Assembly (NCBI RefSeq): GCF_014841565.1
Contig: NZ_JACYUD010000004.1
Location: 1-64,000, forward strand
Length of the DNA: 64,000 nt
Source of the DNA: Rhizobium sp. CFBP 8762
GTDB lineage: Bacteria; Pseudomonadota; Alphaproteobacteria; Rhizobiales; Rhizobiaceae
Direction of reading: 5' to 3'
Numbering within the stretch: the stretch's first letter is position 1; each line of letters opens with the position of its first letter. Shown here in pieces: positions 34,605-43,178 of this stretch. Both the position numbers and the translations under genes were made by a program. The notes beneath the pieces were generated by a model. It ran no database searches. It saw only the letters and a program-made list of their open reading frames with translations, and was not told where the DNA came from.

Positions 34605-35561
34605 TTACTCGGTAACGCCAACCCCCTCGGCGGTGGACGCGATTTGCTCGAACCAGCTTTCATCCAGCAGCCAGCCGAGACGTTGGGCAGCCGCCATAAG
34701 CGCGCCGCCAATGGGTGGAAGTTTCGGTGCGACCGCAGCCGCGCCGATCTTGTGTTCCAGCGTTTTCAGCAGAATTTGGCTGGTAAATGTGCCGCCCGCA
34801 TAGGTCCAGTCCACGGTCTGACCCAGCGCTCCCTTGACGGCCTGATAATGCTTGGCAAGCTCATTGGCCGCCTGCTCAATCAATTCGATTGCGCCCGCGT
34901 CACCTTGTGCAGCAACCCTGTCCACAAGAATGGACAGCGCTGCGATCTGCGCGCGCGGGTTCTTCAGGGTCGAGGCCCAGTTGCCAAGTCCGTCCATGGG
35001 ATTTGCGCGCTCGATGCCAAGGTGATCGAACACAGCATCGGCCAGTGCCGTTGCAGGTGCGCGTCCATCAAGGCTCTGACTGATCAGGTTCAACGCCTTT
35101 TGGCCCAGCCAATGACTGCTGCCTTCGTCGCCGATGCGTTCCCCCCATCCGCCAGAGCGGGCCGTGCGGCCATCACTGCCGGTTGCCCACGCCATCGACC
35201 CGGTTCCGGATAAGATCAGGATGCCCGGCTTGCCGCCAAACGCTCCGATGTGTGCGCCCTCCACATCGTTCAGCACCCGTTGCGGCACGCTCGGAAAGGC
35301 GCTCTCAATGGCCTCTGTTTGCAACGCGGAAAGATGTGTGACCTCGCCAAACGCCGGGAGAGCTGCCCCGACAGCCACCAGCCCGCCCAACTGCTGGAAC
35401 GGGAGAATATGGCGCTCCAACTCCTGCCGCCAGTTTGGGTTGTCCATAGGGTTGACCCCGCCCCCGCGCGACGTGCGCAGAATGCGACCGCTTCTGTCTG
35501 CCAGCGCAACCAGCACCTTGCTTCCGCCGCCATCAATACCCAGGATCAGATCATTACCCAT
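34605..35561 (-). CDS. BadF/BadG-type ATPase, N-acetylglucosamine kinase-like
   Basis: A 318-residue ASKHA-fold kinase. Phosphate-1 loop GIDGGGSKVLVALADRSG at the start; VGAALPAFGE; LNDVEGAHIGAFGGKPGILILSGTGSMAWA (phosphate-2); GGWGERIGDEGSSHWLGQKAL, close to the GDEGSGxWIG signature of GlcNAc kinases of this family. It probably phosphorylates the imported sugar or glycoside. Its start overlaps the DeoR regulator by eight bases. Confidence 0.85.
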   Translation of the reverse strand: MGNDLILGIDGGGSKVLVALADRSGRILRTSRGGGVNPMDNPNWRQELERHILPFQQLGGLVAVGAALPAFGEVTHLSALQTEAIESAFPSVPQRVLNDVEGAHIGAFGGKPGILILSGTGSMAWATGSDGRTARSGGWGERIGDEGSSHWLGQKALNLISQSLDGRAPATALADAVFDHLGIERANPMDGLGNWASTLKNPRAQIAALSILVDRVAAQGDAGAIELIEQAANELAKHYQAVKGALGQTVDWTYAGGTFTSQILLKTLEHKIGAAAVAPKLPPIGGALMAAAQRLGWLLDESWFEQIASTAEGVGVTE

Positions 35562-36351
35562 GGCTTGACCCCAGCTCGGCGATGGTCATTTCCACGTTGA
35601 AGCCGGCAAGTTCATCGCGCCAGTGGCGCGACAATGCCGAATCCGTAATGACCTTAGCCGTATTGAGTGGCGCGACCTTATAGGTTGCCATTGTTCCGAA
35701 TTTGGATGAGTCAGCCAGCACAAAGCGATTGGCCGAGCGCGTCAACATGCGCCGGTTAAGGCTGGCTTCGGCGCTATCCACGCTGTAGATTTCACCGGCG
35801 GGGCTTATGGCGCTGGCACCCAGAAACAACTGATCGAACCACATGGAATCCAGCATGGCTTCGGCTTGCGGGCCTACGAGAGACGCGTTTTCACTGCGCA
35901 ACTGGCCGCCAATGAGCGTGACATCCAGGTTTGCTATATTCAGAAACTCTTGCGCTACCGTCAGGCCGTTGGTAAATATTCTGAGCGGCATGGGGCTGAT
36001 GCGGATAAGCCGGGCCAGTTGCAGGACCGTTGTTCCCGCATCCAGAAACACAGCGCTGCGTGGATGCAAAAGCTCATAAGCGGCCGTGGCGATTGCGCGC
36101 TTAGCGGAAAGATGGCGTTTCTCACGCTCCTGAAACGCAAGCTCGACCGAGGATCCCTCGGCAATGCGCGCTCCTCCGTGCACACGATCAATCGCGCCCT
36201 CCTGCTCCAGAATTTGCAGGTCTCTGCGAACGGTGGCAAGCGACGCACCCACCGCATCGGCCAGCGCTTGAATGGTTGAAAAGCCATTGGCGTACAAATG
36301 ACTGCGAATGGCATCCAGACGATCCACCTTCACGCCAACACCCTGATTCAC
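35554..36351 (-). CDS. DeoR family transcriptional regulator
   Basis: A protein of about 265 residues. The N-terminal HTH is FSTIQALADAVGASLATVRRDLQILEQEGAIDRVHGGA, an exact DeoR-type helix set. The C-terminal sugar-phosphate sensor shows FLDAGTTVLQLARLI, IFTNGLTVAQEFLN and GGQLR. I chose GTG 36351, with GGGGAG seven bases upstream; TTG 36378 and GTG 36333 are alternatives. It heads the kinase-importer-isomerase operon and likely represses it. Confidence 0.88.
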   Translation of the reverse strand: MNQGVGVKVDRLDAIRSHLYANGFSTIQALADAVGASLATVRRDLQILEQEGAIDRVHGGARIAEGSSVELAFQEREKRHLSAKRAIATAAYELLHPRSAVFLDAGTTVLQLARLIRISPMPLRIFTNGLTVAQEFLNIANLDVTLIGGQLRSENASLVGPQAEAMLDSMWFDQLFLGASAISPAGEIYSVDSAEASLNRRMLTRSANRFVLADSSKFGTMATYKVAPLNTAKVITDSALSRHWRDELAGFNVEMTIAELGSSHG

Positions 36352-36386
36352 AAGAAGGCTCCCCAGCTCATTCTGCAATATCGATC

Positions 36387-36415
36387 ATATTTCCATCCAG
36401 TAAAATCATTGTCAA
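36387..36415 (-). promoter_or_regulatory. Candidate promoter of the deoR-kinase-importer operon
   Basis: On the minus strand TTGACA (36415-36410) and AAATAT (36392-36387) are 17 bases apart, about 36 bases before the chosen start. The -35 is perfect; the -10 is weak. Confidence 0.45.
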
Positions 36416-36420
36416 TCAGT

Positions 36421-36437
36421 TTTGTGACGCTTTGTGA
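36421..36437. promoter_or_regulatory. Direct repeat TTTGTGA-N3-TTTGTGA, candidate DeoR operator
   Basis: Two exact copies of TTTGTGA lie ten bases apart, just upstream of the -35 element. Short direct repeats of this kind are common operators for DeoR-family proteins. Confidence 0.4.
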
Positions 36438-36448
36438 TTTATTAGACG

Positions 36449-36472
36449 AAAAAACGCCGCCTCTCGGCGGCG
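36449..36472 (-). terminator. Rho-independent terminator after the GH4 gene
   Basis: On the minus strand CGCCGCC-GAGA-GGCGGCG is followed by TTTTTT. It lies 27 bases past the GH4 stop and separates that gene from the deoR operon promoter. Confidence 0.85.
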
Positions 36473-36498
36473 CTCCTCAGTCCCTTTTGGCACACGGA

Positions 36499-37812
36499 TT
36501 AATGGTAGGCGGGCAGAAGATCACCATGGGCTTCGATGAGGTCATCCACCAGATGCCAGATCTGGTCTGGCGAGAGTTCGGCTGCTGTGTGCGGGTCCAG
36601 CAGTGCCGCCTGGTAGATGCGTTCGCGCTTCTTCGTCAACGCGGCCTCGACGGTCAGGTGCTGGACGGAAATGCTGAGGTTCATGACGGCAGCCAGTTGG
36701 GTCGGCACCCGTCCGATGCGCATCGGTTGCACGCCGTTTCGGTCGACATGACAGGGCACTTCGACGATACATTCATCCGGTAAGTTTTCGATCAAACCAT
36801 TGTTTGGCACATTGCCGTAGACAAGAGCAGGCGTGCCGCTCACCGCTGCGTGGATGATGCCTGCGGCATATTCCTGACTGCGGCAAACCTCTATCGGCTT
36901 GTCCCCTTCAAGGTCTTTGCGCAGCACATTCCACTCACCGATCTGGGTCTCGCACCGGCTGATGTATTCGTCCAACGGAATATTGAACTGCTCGACCAGA
37001 TCAGGCCGGTCTCGTTTGATGTACCATGAGGTATATTCGGAAAAATGCTCGCTGGATTCAGTCACGAAATGGCCAAGCCGCTTCAGCACATCGAACCGCA
37101 CACGGTCATCGGCGGGTATTTTGCCAGCCGCCAGAGCTTTCAGCTTCGGGTAAAGGTCCTCCCGCCGCCCGTCGGCATGTATCTTTTCGTATTTAAGAAA
37201 AAACGCGACGTGATTGATACCGGCTGAGACGTAGTTCACGTTCGCTACGTTCTCACCCAAACATTCCGCCAGATGCGCCGCCGTATGCTGCACGCTGTGG
37301 CACAGTCCAACCGTCTGTATCTCAGGCGCAAGGTCCTTGATCGCCCAACAATTGATCGCCATGGGATTGACGTATTGCATCAGGAGGGCTTTGGGACACA
37401 CATCCTGCATATCGCGGCAGATTGCCTCCAGAACCGGTATAGTCCGAAGCCCCCGGAATATTCCGCCAATGCCGAGAGTATCGGCGATTGTCTGGCGTAG
37501 ACCATATTTTTTGGGAATGGCAAAATCCGTGACGGTTGCCGGTTTATAACCGCCCACCTGCATCATCAGAATGACGAAATCGGCACCTTGCAGTGCCTTG
37601 CGTCGCTCCAGCGTCGCTTCCACCGTCACGTTGGACAGGTGGAGCGATGCGCAAATCCGGCGGGTTACAATTTCAGATGTCTTCAGCCGTTCCGGGTCAA
37701 TATCGAACAAGCTGATGACATAACCATCGCCATTTTGTGAATACAACACGTCTCCGAGAATGTTTTGAGCAAAAACGGTGCTGCCGGCACCGATCAGACA
37801 AATCTTTGGCAT
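36499..37812 (-). CDS. Glycoside hydrolase family 4 (alpha-glucosidase/alpha-galactosidase type, NAD and metal dependent)
   Basis: A 437-residue GH4 enzyme. The N-terminal ICLIGAGSTVFAQNILGDVL is the NAD-binding fold; DFVILMMQVGGY, the NPMAINCWAI loop (MQYVNPMA), GLCHSVQHTAA (metal-binding Cys) and SAGINHVAFF (metal-binding His) are the family's active-site blocks. GH4 enzymes split alpha- or beta-glycosides by oxidation at C3 and elimination. It is transcribed away from the AraC regulator and ends in a strong terminator. The sugar specificity (MelA-like or other) cannot be settled here. Confidence 0.9.
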   Translation of the reverse strand: MPKICLIGAGSTVFAQNILGDVLYSQNGDGYVISLFDIDPERLKTSEIVTRRICASLHLSNVTVEATLERRKALQGADFVILMMQVGGYKPATVTDFAIPKKYGLRQTIADTLGIGGIFRGLRTIPVLEAICRDMQDVCPKALLMQYVNPMAINCWAIKDLAPEIQTVGLCHSVQHTAAHLAECLGENVANVNYVSAGINHVAFFLKYEKIHADGRREDLYPKLKALAAGKIPADDRVRFDVLKRLGHFVTESSEHFSEYTSWYIKRDRPDLVEQFNIPLDEYISRCETQIGEWNVLRKDLEGDKPIEVCRSQEYAAGIIHAAVSGTPALVYGNVPNNGLIENLPDECIVEVPCHVDRNGVQPMRIGRVPTQLAAVMNLSISVQHLTVEAALTKKRERIYQAALLDPHTAAELSPDQIWHLVDDLIEAHGDLLPAYH

Positions 37813-37906
37813 TGCAATCTCCCTATCGTTCGTGCTTCATCGTGCTCGTCACAAACAAGACTTTCCTCCGAAAATCGCTTTAATTATTCCGGGATTCGAC
37901 CCTCGC

Positions 37907-38755
37907 ATGAAAAATCACGAGGAATCTAACAAATGGGCAGCGTCCAACGGACGCTTCCTGATTGAGCGACACATCGCCGATACGATGACGACGGCACACT
38001 GGCACGATCATATCGAAATCAATCTTCTGCTGTCGGGACAGATGACCTATCTGTTCAACGGAAAGCAGGAAAAAGTCGCTTCGGGGCGGCTCGTCCTGTT
38101 CTGGGCGGCCATTCCCCATCAAACCATTGCGGTGAGCGCCGATGCGCCGCTCGTGTGCATCTATATACCTCTAGCTGATTTTCTGGCCATGACCACGGAC
38201 AAGGATGAGAGACAGGCCATTCTTCAGGGACGATTTATCACGCAACACACCGAGGAACCCACCGACGCTATTCTCATGAGCCGGTGGGAACAGGAATGGC
38301 GTTCGGGTACACCCGCACGGCGCATACTGGTTGAAGACGAAACCAAACTCCGGGTTCGCCGATTGATACTGGACAGCGCTGAGATGACAAATCCTGCGAT
38401 AGACACATCACCCACGCCATTTGCCGCCCCATCGGTTCGGCACGTGGAACTGCTCACGGATCTCATCAACAGACATTATGCTGACGCCGTTAGCGTACCG
38501 GAGCTTGCGCGGCTGGCAGGCATGCACGCCAGTACGGCCAACAAGGCCTTCCGCGATGTGCTCGGGATATCCGTCAACGAGTATGTTCTAAGATACAGGC
38601 TCGCCCGTGCCATGCAGCGACTGACCGATACGAACGACTCTGTGTTGCAAATTGCTTTCGACTGCGGCTTTGGTTCCAGCAGCCGGTTCTACGATATCTT
38701 CAGGGAAAGGACCGGAGTAACGCCAAGGCGGTTCCGGGAGTCTATCAAAGGCTAA
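37907..38755 (+). CDS. AraC family transcriptional regulator
   Basis: A 282-residue regulator. The N-terminal cupin part has TAHWHDHIEINLLLSGQMTYLFNGK; the C-terminal AraC domain has two HTHs, LARLAGMHASTANKAFRDVLG and ALQIAFDCGFGSSSRFYDIF-like VLQIAFDCGFGSSSRFY, ending GVTPRRFRES. I chose ATG 37907; the open frame reaches 37778 but would run into the GH4 gene. Divergent from GH4, it resembles MelR by position and probably controls that gene. Confidence 0.87.
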   Translation: MKNHEESNKWAASNGRFLIERHIADTMTTAHWHDHIEINLLLSGQMTYLFNGKQEKVASGRLVLFWAAIPHQTIAVSADAPLVCIYIPLADFLAMTTDKDERQAILQGRFITQHTEEPTDAILMSRWEQEWRSGTPARRILVEDETKLRVRRLILDSAEMTNPAIDTSPTPFAAPSVRHVELLTDLINRHYADAVSVPELARLAGMHASTANKAFRDVLGISVNEYVLRYRLARAMQRLTDTNDSVLQIAFDCGFGSSSRFYDIFRERTGVTPRRFRESIKG

Positions 38756-38810
38756 ACAGCGCGAAGCCTCGCCATCCCCATGAAGGGTCACCGTCAACTC
38801 AAGTGGCATT

Positions 38811-38829
38811 TTCTACAAATTCAGTAGAA
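38811..38829. promoter_or_regulatory. Inverted repeat TTCTAC-N7-GTAGAA upstream of the organosulfur-type cluster
   Basis: Perfect 6-base arms (38811-38816 and 38824-38829) lie just before the ribosome site of the leader peptide. Could be a regulator site. No T-run follows, so not a terminator. Confidence 0.35.
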
Positions 38830-38849
38830 TTTAGGAGGTGAATTCTGTC

Positions 38850-38894
38850 GTGCGGATGATCGCTCGTCTAATTTCCTGCCGAACAGCACAATGA
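38850..38894 (+). CDS. Putative 14-residue leader peptide (VRMIARLISCRTAQ)
   Basis: The nine bases AGGAGGTGA (38833-38841), a full-length Shine-Dalgarno match, precede a GTG at 38850 by eight bases. The frame encodes MRMIARLISCRTAQ (GTG read as Met) and stops with TGA at 38892-38894, nine bases before the first monooxygenase ATG. The peptide has a single Cys near its end. Such a strong ribosome site in front of a tiny frame suggests it is translated, perhaps as a sensor of cysteine supply controlling the downstream operon. An ATG at 38856 in the same frame is the alternative start. Confidence 0.5.
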   Translation: MRMIARLISCRTAQ

Positions 38895-38903
38895 GCAGGA
38901 CCA

Positions 38904-40241
38904 ATGGCAGTCGCATCCGCTTTACACCTCAATGTCTTTCTACAGACGACCGGGCACCATGAGGCATCTTGGTTGCATGCAGGTGCGCAGCCGGAGCGTA
39001 CGACCGAGATTGGTTACTACAGGGACATTGCGACACTTGCGGAGCGGGGCTGCTTCGATAGTCTCTTTCTGGCGGACCAATTGGCAATCGGGCGCAGCGT
39101 CCGCCATGTCGCACAGGGCAAACTGGAGCCTCTGACGTTATTGGCGGCATTGTCCGGGGCCACCGAGCGCATCGGGCTGATTGCGACCGCCTCCACCACC
39201 TACAATGAGCCCTACAACCTTGCACGACAGTTTGCCTCGCTCGACCATATCAGCGGCGGGCGCGTCGGGTGGAATATCGTCACGTCATGGTCGGCGGAGG
39301 CTGCAGGTAATTTCGGTTTCAACGAACTGGCTTCGCATGAAAATCGCTATCAGCGTGCTACCGAGTTTGTGGAGGTTGTCGCCAAACTCTGGGACAGTTG
39401 GGAGGACGATGCCCGCGTTTACGACCGCGAAACCGGAACCTATGCCGATACGGCACGGATTCATCCGATTGACCATGACGGCAATCATTTTCAAGTGCGT
39501 GGGCCGCTCGATCAACCGCGCTCGCCGCAGGGGCATCCGCTGCTTGTTCAGGCGGGTTCATCCGAAAGCGGGCGCAGTTTTGCTGCCCGTTATGCAGAAG
39601 CCATTTTCACCGCTCAGCAGGATCTGGCCGATGCAAAAGTGTTTTATGATGATGTGAAGAGCCGCGCGCGCGCCTTTGGCCGAGATTCTTCGGCCATTAA
39701 AGTGTTGCCGGGATTATCGCCAATTCTCGGGTCAACAAAAGCGGAAGCGCAGGCTCATGAGCAGGCGTTGAATGATCTGACGCTGCCTGCGACGGGTCTC
39801 AAACATCTGTCCCAGCGTTTCGATGGATTTGACTTCTCGGTATTCGATCTGGACAAACCCATTCCGATTGACGCGTTTCCAGTTCCCGATACCGTTCAAG
39901 GCGCACAGAGCCGCGCTGGCGTCATTCTGGACATCGTCAAACGAGAGAAGCCCACGTTGCGGCAGTTGCTGCACCGTCTTGCCGGTGCGCGAGGCCACAA
40001 GGTGCTGGCTGGCACACCAAAATCCATTGCGGACCATATCCAGCACTGGTTTGAGCAGGGAGCCGCAGATGGCTTCAACATCATGCCCGCGATCTTCCCG
40101 TCCGGGCTTGCTGACTTCGTTGATGAGGTCGTGCCGATCCTGCAGCAGCGCGGACTGTTTCGATCTACCTATGCGGGCCGTACCCTTCGCGATCACTTTG
40201 GCTTGCCGCGACCGGCCAGCCGCTACGCACGGTCTGCATGA
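38904..40241 (+). CDS. NtaA/SnaA/DszA-family FMN-dependent monooxygenase (copy 1)
   Basis: A 445-residue flavin monooxygenase of the luciferase-like superfamily. Blocks: HLNVFLQTTGHHEASW, FDSLFLADQLAIG, LEPLTLLAALSGATERIGLIATASTTYNEPYNLARQFASLDHISGGRVGWNIVTS (FMN site), RSPQGHPLLVQAGSSESGRSFAARYAEAIF. The family splits C-N or C-S bonds with FMNH2 and O2 (nitrilotriacetate, dibenzothiophene sulfone, alkanesulfonates, dimethylsulfone). AGGA precedes the ATG. It begins the operon, right behind the leader peptide, and overlaps the ABC ATPase start. A flavin reductase is not encoded nearby. Confidence 0.88.
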   Translation: MAVASALHLNVFLQTTGHHEASWLHAGAQPERTTEIGYYRDIATLAERGCFDSLFLADQLAIGRSVRHVAQGKLEPLTLLAALSGATERIGLIATASTTYNEPYNLARQFASLDHISGGRVGWNIVTSWSAEAAGNFGFNELASHENRYQRATEFVEVVAKLWDSWEDDARVYDRETGTYADTARIHPIDHDGNHFQVRGPLDQPRSPQGHPLLVQAGSSESGRSFAARYAEAIFTAQQDLADAKVFYDDVKSRARAFGRDSSAIKVLPGLSPILGSTKAEAQAHEQALNDLTLPATGLKHLSQRFDGFDFSVFDLDKPIPIDAFPVPDTVQGAQSRAGVILDIVKREKPTLRQLLHRLAGARGHKVLAGTPKSIADHIQHWFEQGAADGFNIMPAIFPSGLADFVDEVVPILQQRGLFRSTYAGRTLRDHFGLPRPASRYARSA

Positions 40242-41431
40242 TGCAGCACGTGCGCACCCTCTGTCCTGTGGAGATGCCCTTGCTCGCCCGTTCCAAAACC
40301 CTCCCGGCTACGGGTGAAGTACCTGGCGGACAGACTGGCGTTTCCTCGCGTCTCACACTTCGCGGCCTCAAAAAGGCGCTTGGTAGCACCGCCGCTGTCA
40401 ATGGCATCGATCTAAATATTGCGGCTGGTGAGAGTGTGGTGCTGCTGGGGCCAAGCGGCTGCGGCAAAACCACGACGCTGCGCATGGTTGCCGGGTTCCT
40501 TCAACCCGATAGCGGAGAGATCTATCTGGATGGCGTTCTCGCATCCAGTGCCAGCTTTGCCTTGCCGCCTGAGAAACGGCGTCTGGGCATGGTCTTTCAA
40601 ACCTACGCAATCTGGCCGCACAAAACGGTAGCTGAAAACGTGGCCTATGGGTTGAAGATGGCTGGCAACCGTCGGGCCGATGTGAAGGCCGGGGTCGCCT
40701 CTGTCCTTGATCTCGTTCAATTGAGCGCGCTTGCGGATCGGTATCCGGCGGAACTTTCGGGCGGGCAGCAACAGAGGGTTGCGTTGGCGCGTGCGCTGGC
40801 GACACGGCCATCCCTTCTATTGCTGGACGAACCGCTATCCAACCTTGATGCATCCTTGCGCGATGAAATGCGGTTTGAGCTGCGCACGCTGCAACGTGAA
40901 CTCGGCATAACATCCCTTTACGTCACGCATGATCAGGAAGAAGCCCTCGTTCTGGCAGACCGTATTGTGGTCATGAACAAAGGAGAAATCGAGCAGATCG
41001 GAACGCCTGAGGAGATCTACCGCACCCCCGCCAGCCGCTTTGTCGGCAATTTCGTGGGAACCGCAAACCTCCTGGAGGGGACTGTCGTCGCAGTGGACCG
41101 AAACGCCGGACGGGTGCTGCTGGCGCCCGATATCGGCGGCACGTTCTGGAGCGCCGCGCCCGGTCGCTGGGTGGAAACGGCTGCGGTGGGAGTGCGCGCC
41201 ACGGCCTTGCTGCGCCCGCAAGACCTAAGGTTTGTGGAGGAAGCGCGGTCGCCCGAGGAACGCCCCATACAAGCGGATTTTGTGTCTGATGCTTTTCTCG
41301 GAGGCCATTACGAGATTAAGCTGCGCGCATGCGAAACGCTGCTGCGGGTGCAAGCGCGCCAGCGCATTCCAGTCACGGATGGCAAGGCGCAGCTCTGGGC
41401 ACGGCCCGGGGCTGCGTGGATCGTGACATGA
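40238..41431 (+). CDS. ABC transporter ATPase, FbpC/PotA family
   Basis: A 397-residue ATPase. Walker A GPSGCGKTTTL, signature ELSGGQQQRVALARAL, Walker B LLLLDEPLSNLDA, switch YVTHDQEEAL; a TOBE-like C-terminal domain follows. The ATG at 40238 overlaps the previous stop; ATG 40274 is an alternative. It works with the fused permease (next gene) and the binding protein at 46162. By family these move ferric ion, polyamines, thiamine or phosphonates, but here the context favours an organosulfur compound. Confidence 0.88.
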   Translation: MMQHVRTLCPVEMPLLARSKTLPATGEVPGGQTGVSSRLTLRGLKKALGSTAAVNGIDLNIAAGESVVLLGPSGCGKTTTLRMVAGFLQPDSGEIYLDGVLASSASFALPPEKRRLGMVFQTYAIWPHKTVAENVAYGLKMAGNRRADVKAGVASVLDLVQLSALADRYPAELSGGQQQRVALARALATRPSLLLLDEPLSNLDASLRDEMRFELRTLQRELGITSLYVTHDQEEALVLADRIVVMNKGEIEQIGTPEEIYRTPASRFVGNFVGTANLLEGTVVAVDRNAGRVLLAPDIGGTFWSAAPGRWVETAAVGVRATALLRPQDLRFVEEARSPEERPIQADFVSDAFLGGHYEIKLRACETLLRVQARQRIPVTDGKAQLWARPGAAWIVT

Positions 41432-43167
41432 GCGAGATCACAGCTCCTGGCCCCCGTTCAACCGCCGCCCGTGGGCGTTTTGCCACCGCCGCTTCGCGTC
41501 GCCTTTCCGCCGTCCAGCCTGTACGCGTTCTGGTGATCGGCACGGCTTTAGCGGTGCTGTTCGCTCTGATTGCCTACCCGCTGACGCTGTTGATCGGCTA
41601 CAGCCTGATCGATGCGGATGGCAATCTGACTTTAAGCACCTTCGGCGAGGCGTTTTCCCGTCGCGGCATGTGGGCGGCCACGCTCAACTCGGTCTGGCTG
41701 GTCTTCTGGGTAACCTTGGGTTCCTGCGCGCTGGGCATCCCCCTCGCCTGGCTGGTGGCACGCACAGATGCACCCGGAAAATCGCTCGTATTTCTGTCCG
41801 CCGGAGTGTCATTTGTTATTCCGACATTCATTTCCGTTATTTCCTGGATATTTCTGGCCGCTCCAAACTCCGGCTATCTCAACGCACTGGCCATCAACTA
41901 TCTCGGCTTCACCCATGCACCGCTGAATATTATGAGCTTCGGCGGACTGGTCTTCATCGAAACCATTGGCGTGTTTCCCCTTGTCTTCTTTGCGGTCAAT
42001 GTTGCGCTGAACAATATTGATGCCAGCCACGAGCAGGCGGCGCGGGTGCTGGGTGCGAACCAGCTGAAAACAACGCTGACCGTTACGCTGCCACTGGTGC
42101 GTCCGGCTGTTTTGTCTGCCGTCATTCTGGTCATGCTGGATGCGCTGTCATCGTTCGGCGCACCTGCGGCTATCGGCACAATGGCCAACTTCTCGGTCAT
42201 CACCACCAAGATTTACGATCTGCTGACCTTTCCGCCCCAGTTCAATTATGCGGCTGCCATTGCCATGCCCATCATGGTGTTCACGGCGATCAGTCTGTTG
42301 ATTCAGAAGTACCTGATCCGCGCTGAAAACTTCCGCACCCTGTCCGGCAAGGCCACGCCGGAGCAGATCGTCTCGCTTGGCCGCTGGCGCTGGCTGGCAG
42401 GCGCATTCTGTATCGTGGTTGCGTCCGTCACGGCTATTCTCCCCCTCGGTTCGCTCGTTTTGCTGTCGCTGTTAACCAGCTTCGGCGCCGATATCAGCCT
42501 CGCCAATCTGGTGGGCAAGCACTACGCGCTGATCGTCGATCCCTATTATCCGGCGCGAAGCTCCATCATTCACTCCATTTTGCTGGCGCTCGCCACCGCA
42601 ACTGTTTGCGCAACGCTGGGACTGGTTCTGGCGTGGATTGTCGAGCGGTTCCGGTTTTTTGGCCGGGAGTTGATCAGCTTTCTGGTGATGATCGCCTATG
42701 GCTTTCCGTCCATCGCTTATGCGGTCGGCGTTCTCATGGGATATGTTGATCTTTTCTATGGCACACTGACCCTCATTCTGATCTCCTACGCGGGCAAATT
42801 GCTGCCAATTGCGTTTGTGATGGTGCGCAACGGCATTCAGCAACTTTCGACCGATCTGGAAGAAGCAGCCCGTATTTCCGGTGCCGGGTGGCTACGCAGC
42901 ATACGGGACGTAACCTTTCCGCTGGTGCGCGGCGCGGTTGGCATTGCGTGGGTTCTGGTCTTTTCGCTCAGCCTGCGCGAGCTGTCGATGTCAGCCATTC
43001 TGGCCCAATCCGATACGCAGGTCATGCCCACCGTCGTTCTTCAGTTCATCGAGGACGGTGCCGTGGAACTGGCTGCCGCCCTTGCGGTCATCATCGTTGC
43101 CGTCAGCCTTGTCATGCTGATGCTTGCCAAGCTCTTCAACCGCAAGAAGACGGCCAACATTCAATAA
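41428..43167 (+). CDS. Fused ABC permease, FbpB/iron(III)-type
   Basis: A 579-residue protein with two permease units. The first EAA loop is HEQAARVLGANQLKTTLTVTLPLVRPA; the second is EEAARISGAGWLRSIRDVTFPLVRGA. Roughly twelve hydrophobic segments are visible. The ATG at 41428 overlaps the ATPase stop (ATGA). The longer open frame to 41329 is the shadow of the ATPase gene. Confidence 0.9.
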   Translation: MSEITAPGPRSTAARGRFATAASRRLSAVQPVRVLVIGTALAVLFALIAYPLTLLIGYSLIDADGNLTLSTFGEAFSRRGMWAATLNSVWLVFWVTLGSCALGIPLAWLVARTDAPGKSLVFLSAGVSFVIPTFISVISWIFLAAPNSGYLNALAINYLGFTHAPLNIMSFGGLVFIETIGVFPLVFFAVNVALNNIDASHEQAARVLGANQLKTTLTVTLPLVRPAVLSAVILVMLDALSSFGAPAAIGTMANFSVITTKIYDLLTFPPQFNYAAAIAMPIMVFTAISLLIQKYLIRAENFRTLSGKATPEQIVSLGRWRWLAGAFCIVVASVTAILPLGSLVLLSLLTSFGADISLANLVGKHYALIVDPYYPARSSIIHSILLALATATVCATLGLVLAWIVERFRFFGRELISFLVMIAYGFPSIAYAVGVLMGYVDLFYGTLTLILISYAGKLLPIAFVMVRNGIQQLSTDLEEAARISGAGWLRSIRDVTFPLVRGAVGIAWVLVFSLSLRELSMSAILAQSDTQVMPTVVLQFIEDGAVELAAALAVIIVAVSLVMLMLAKLFNRKKTANIQ

Positions 43168-43178
43168 CAGGACCCGGA

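Noticed and set aside
42888-43178. N-terminal extension of the FAD oxidoreductase
   Set aside because: Overlaps the permease in another frame; the FAD motif and ribosome site start at 43179.
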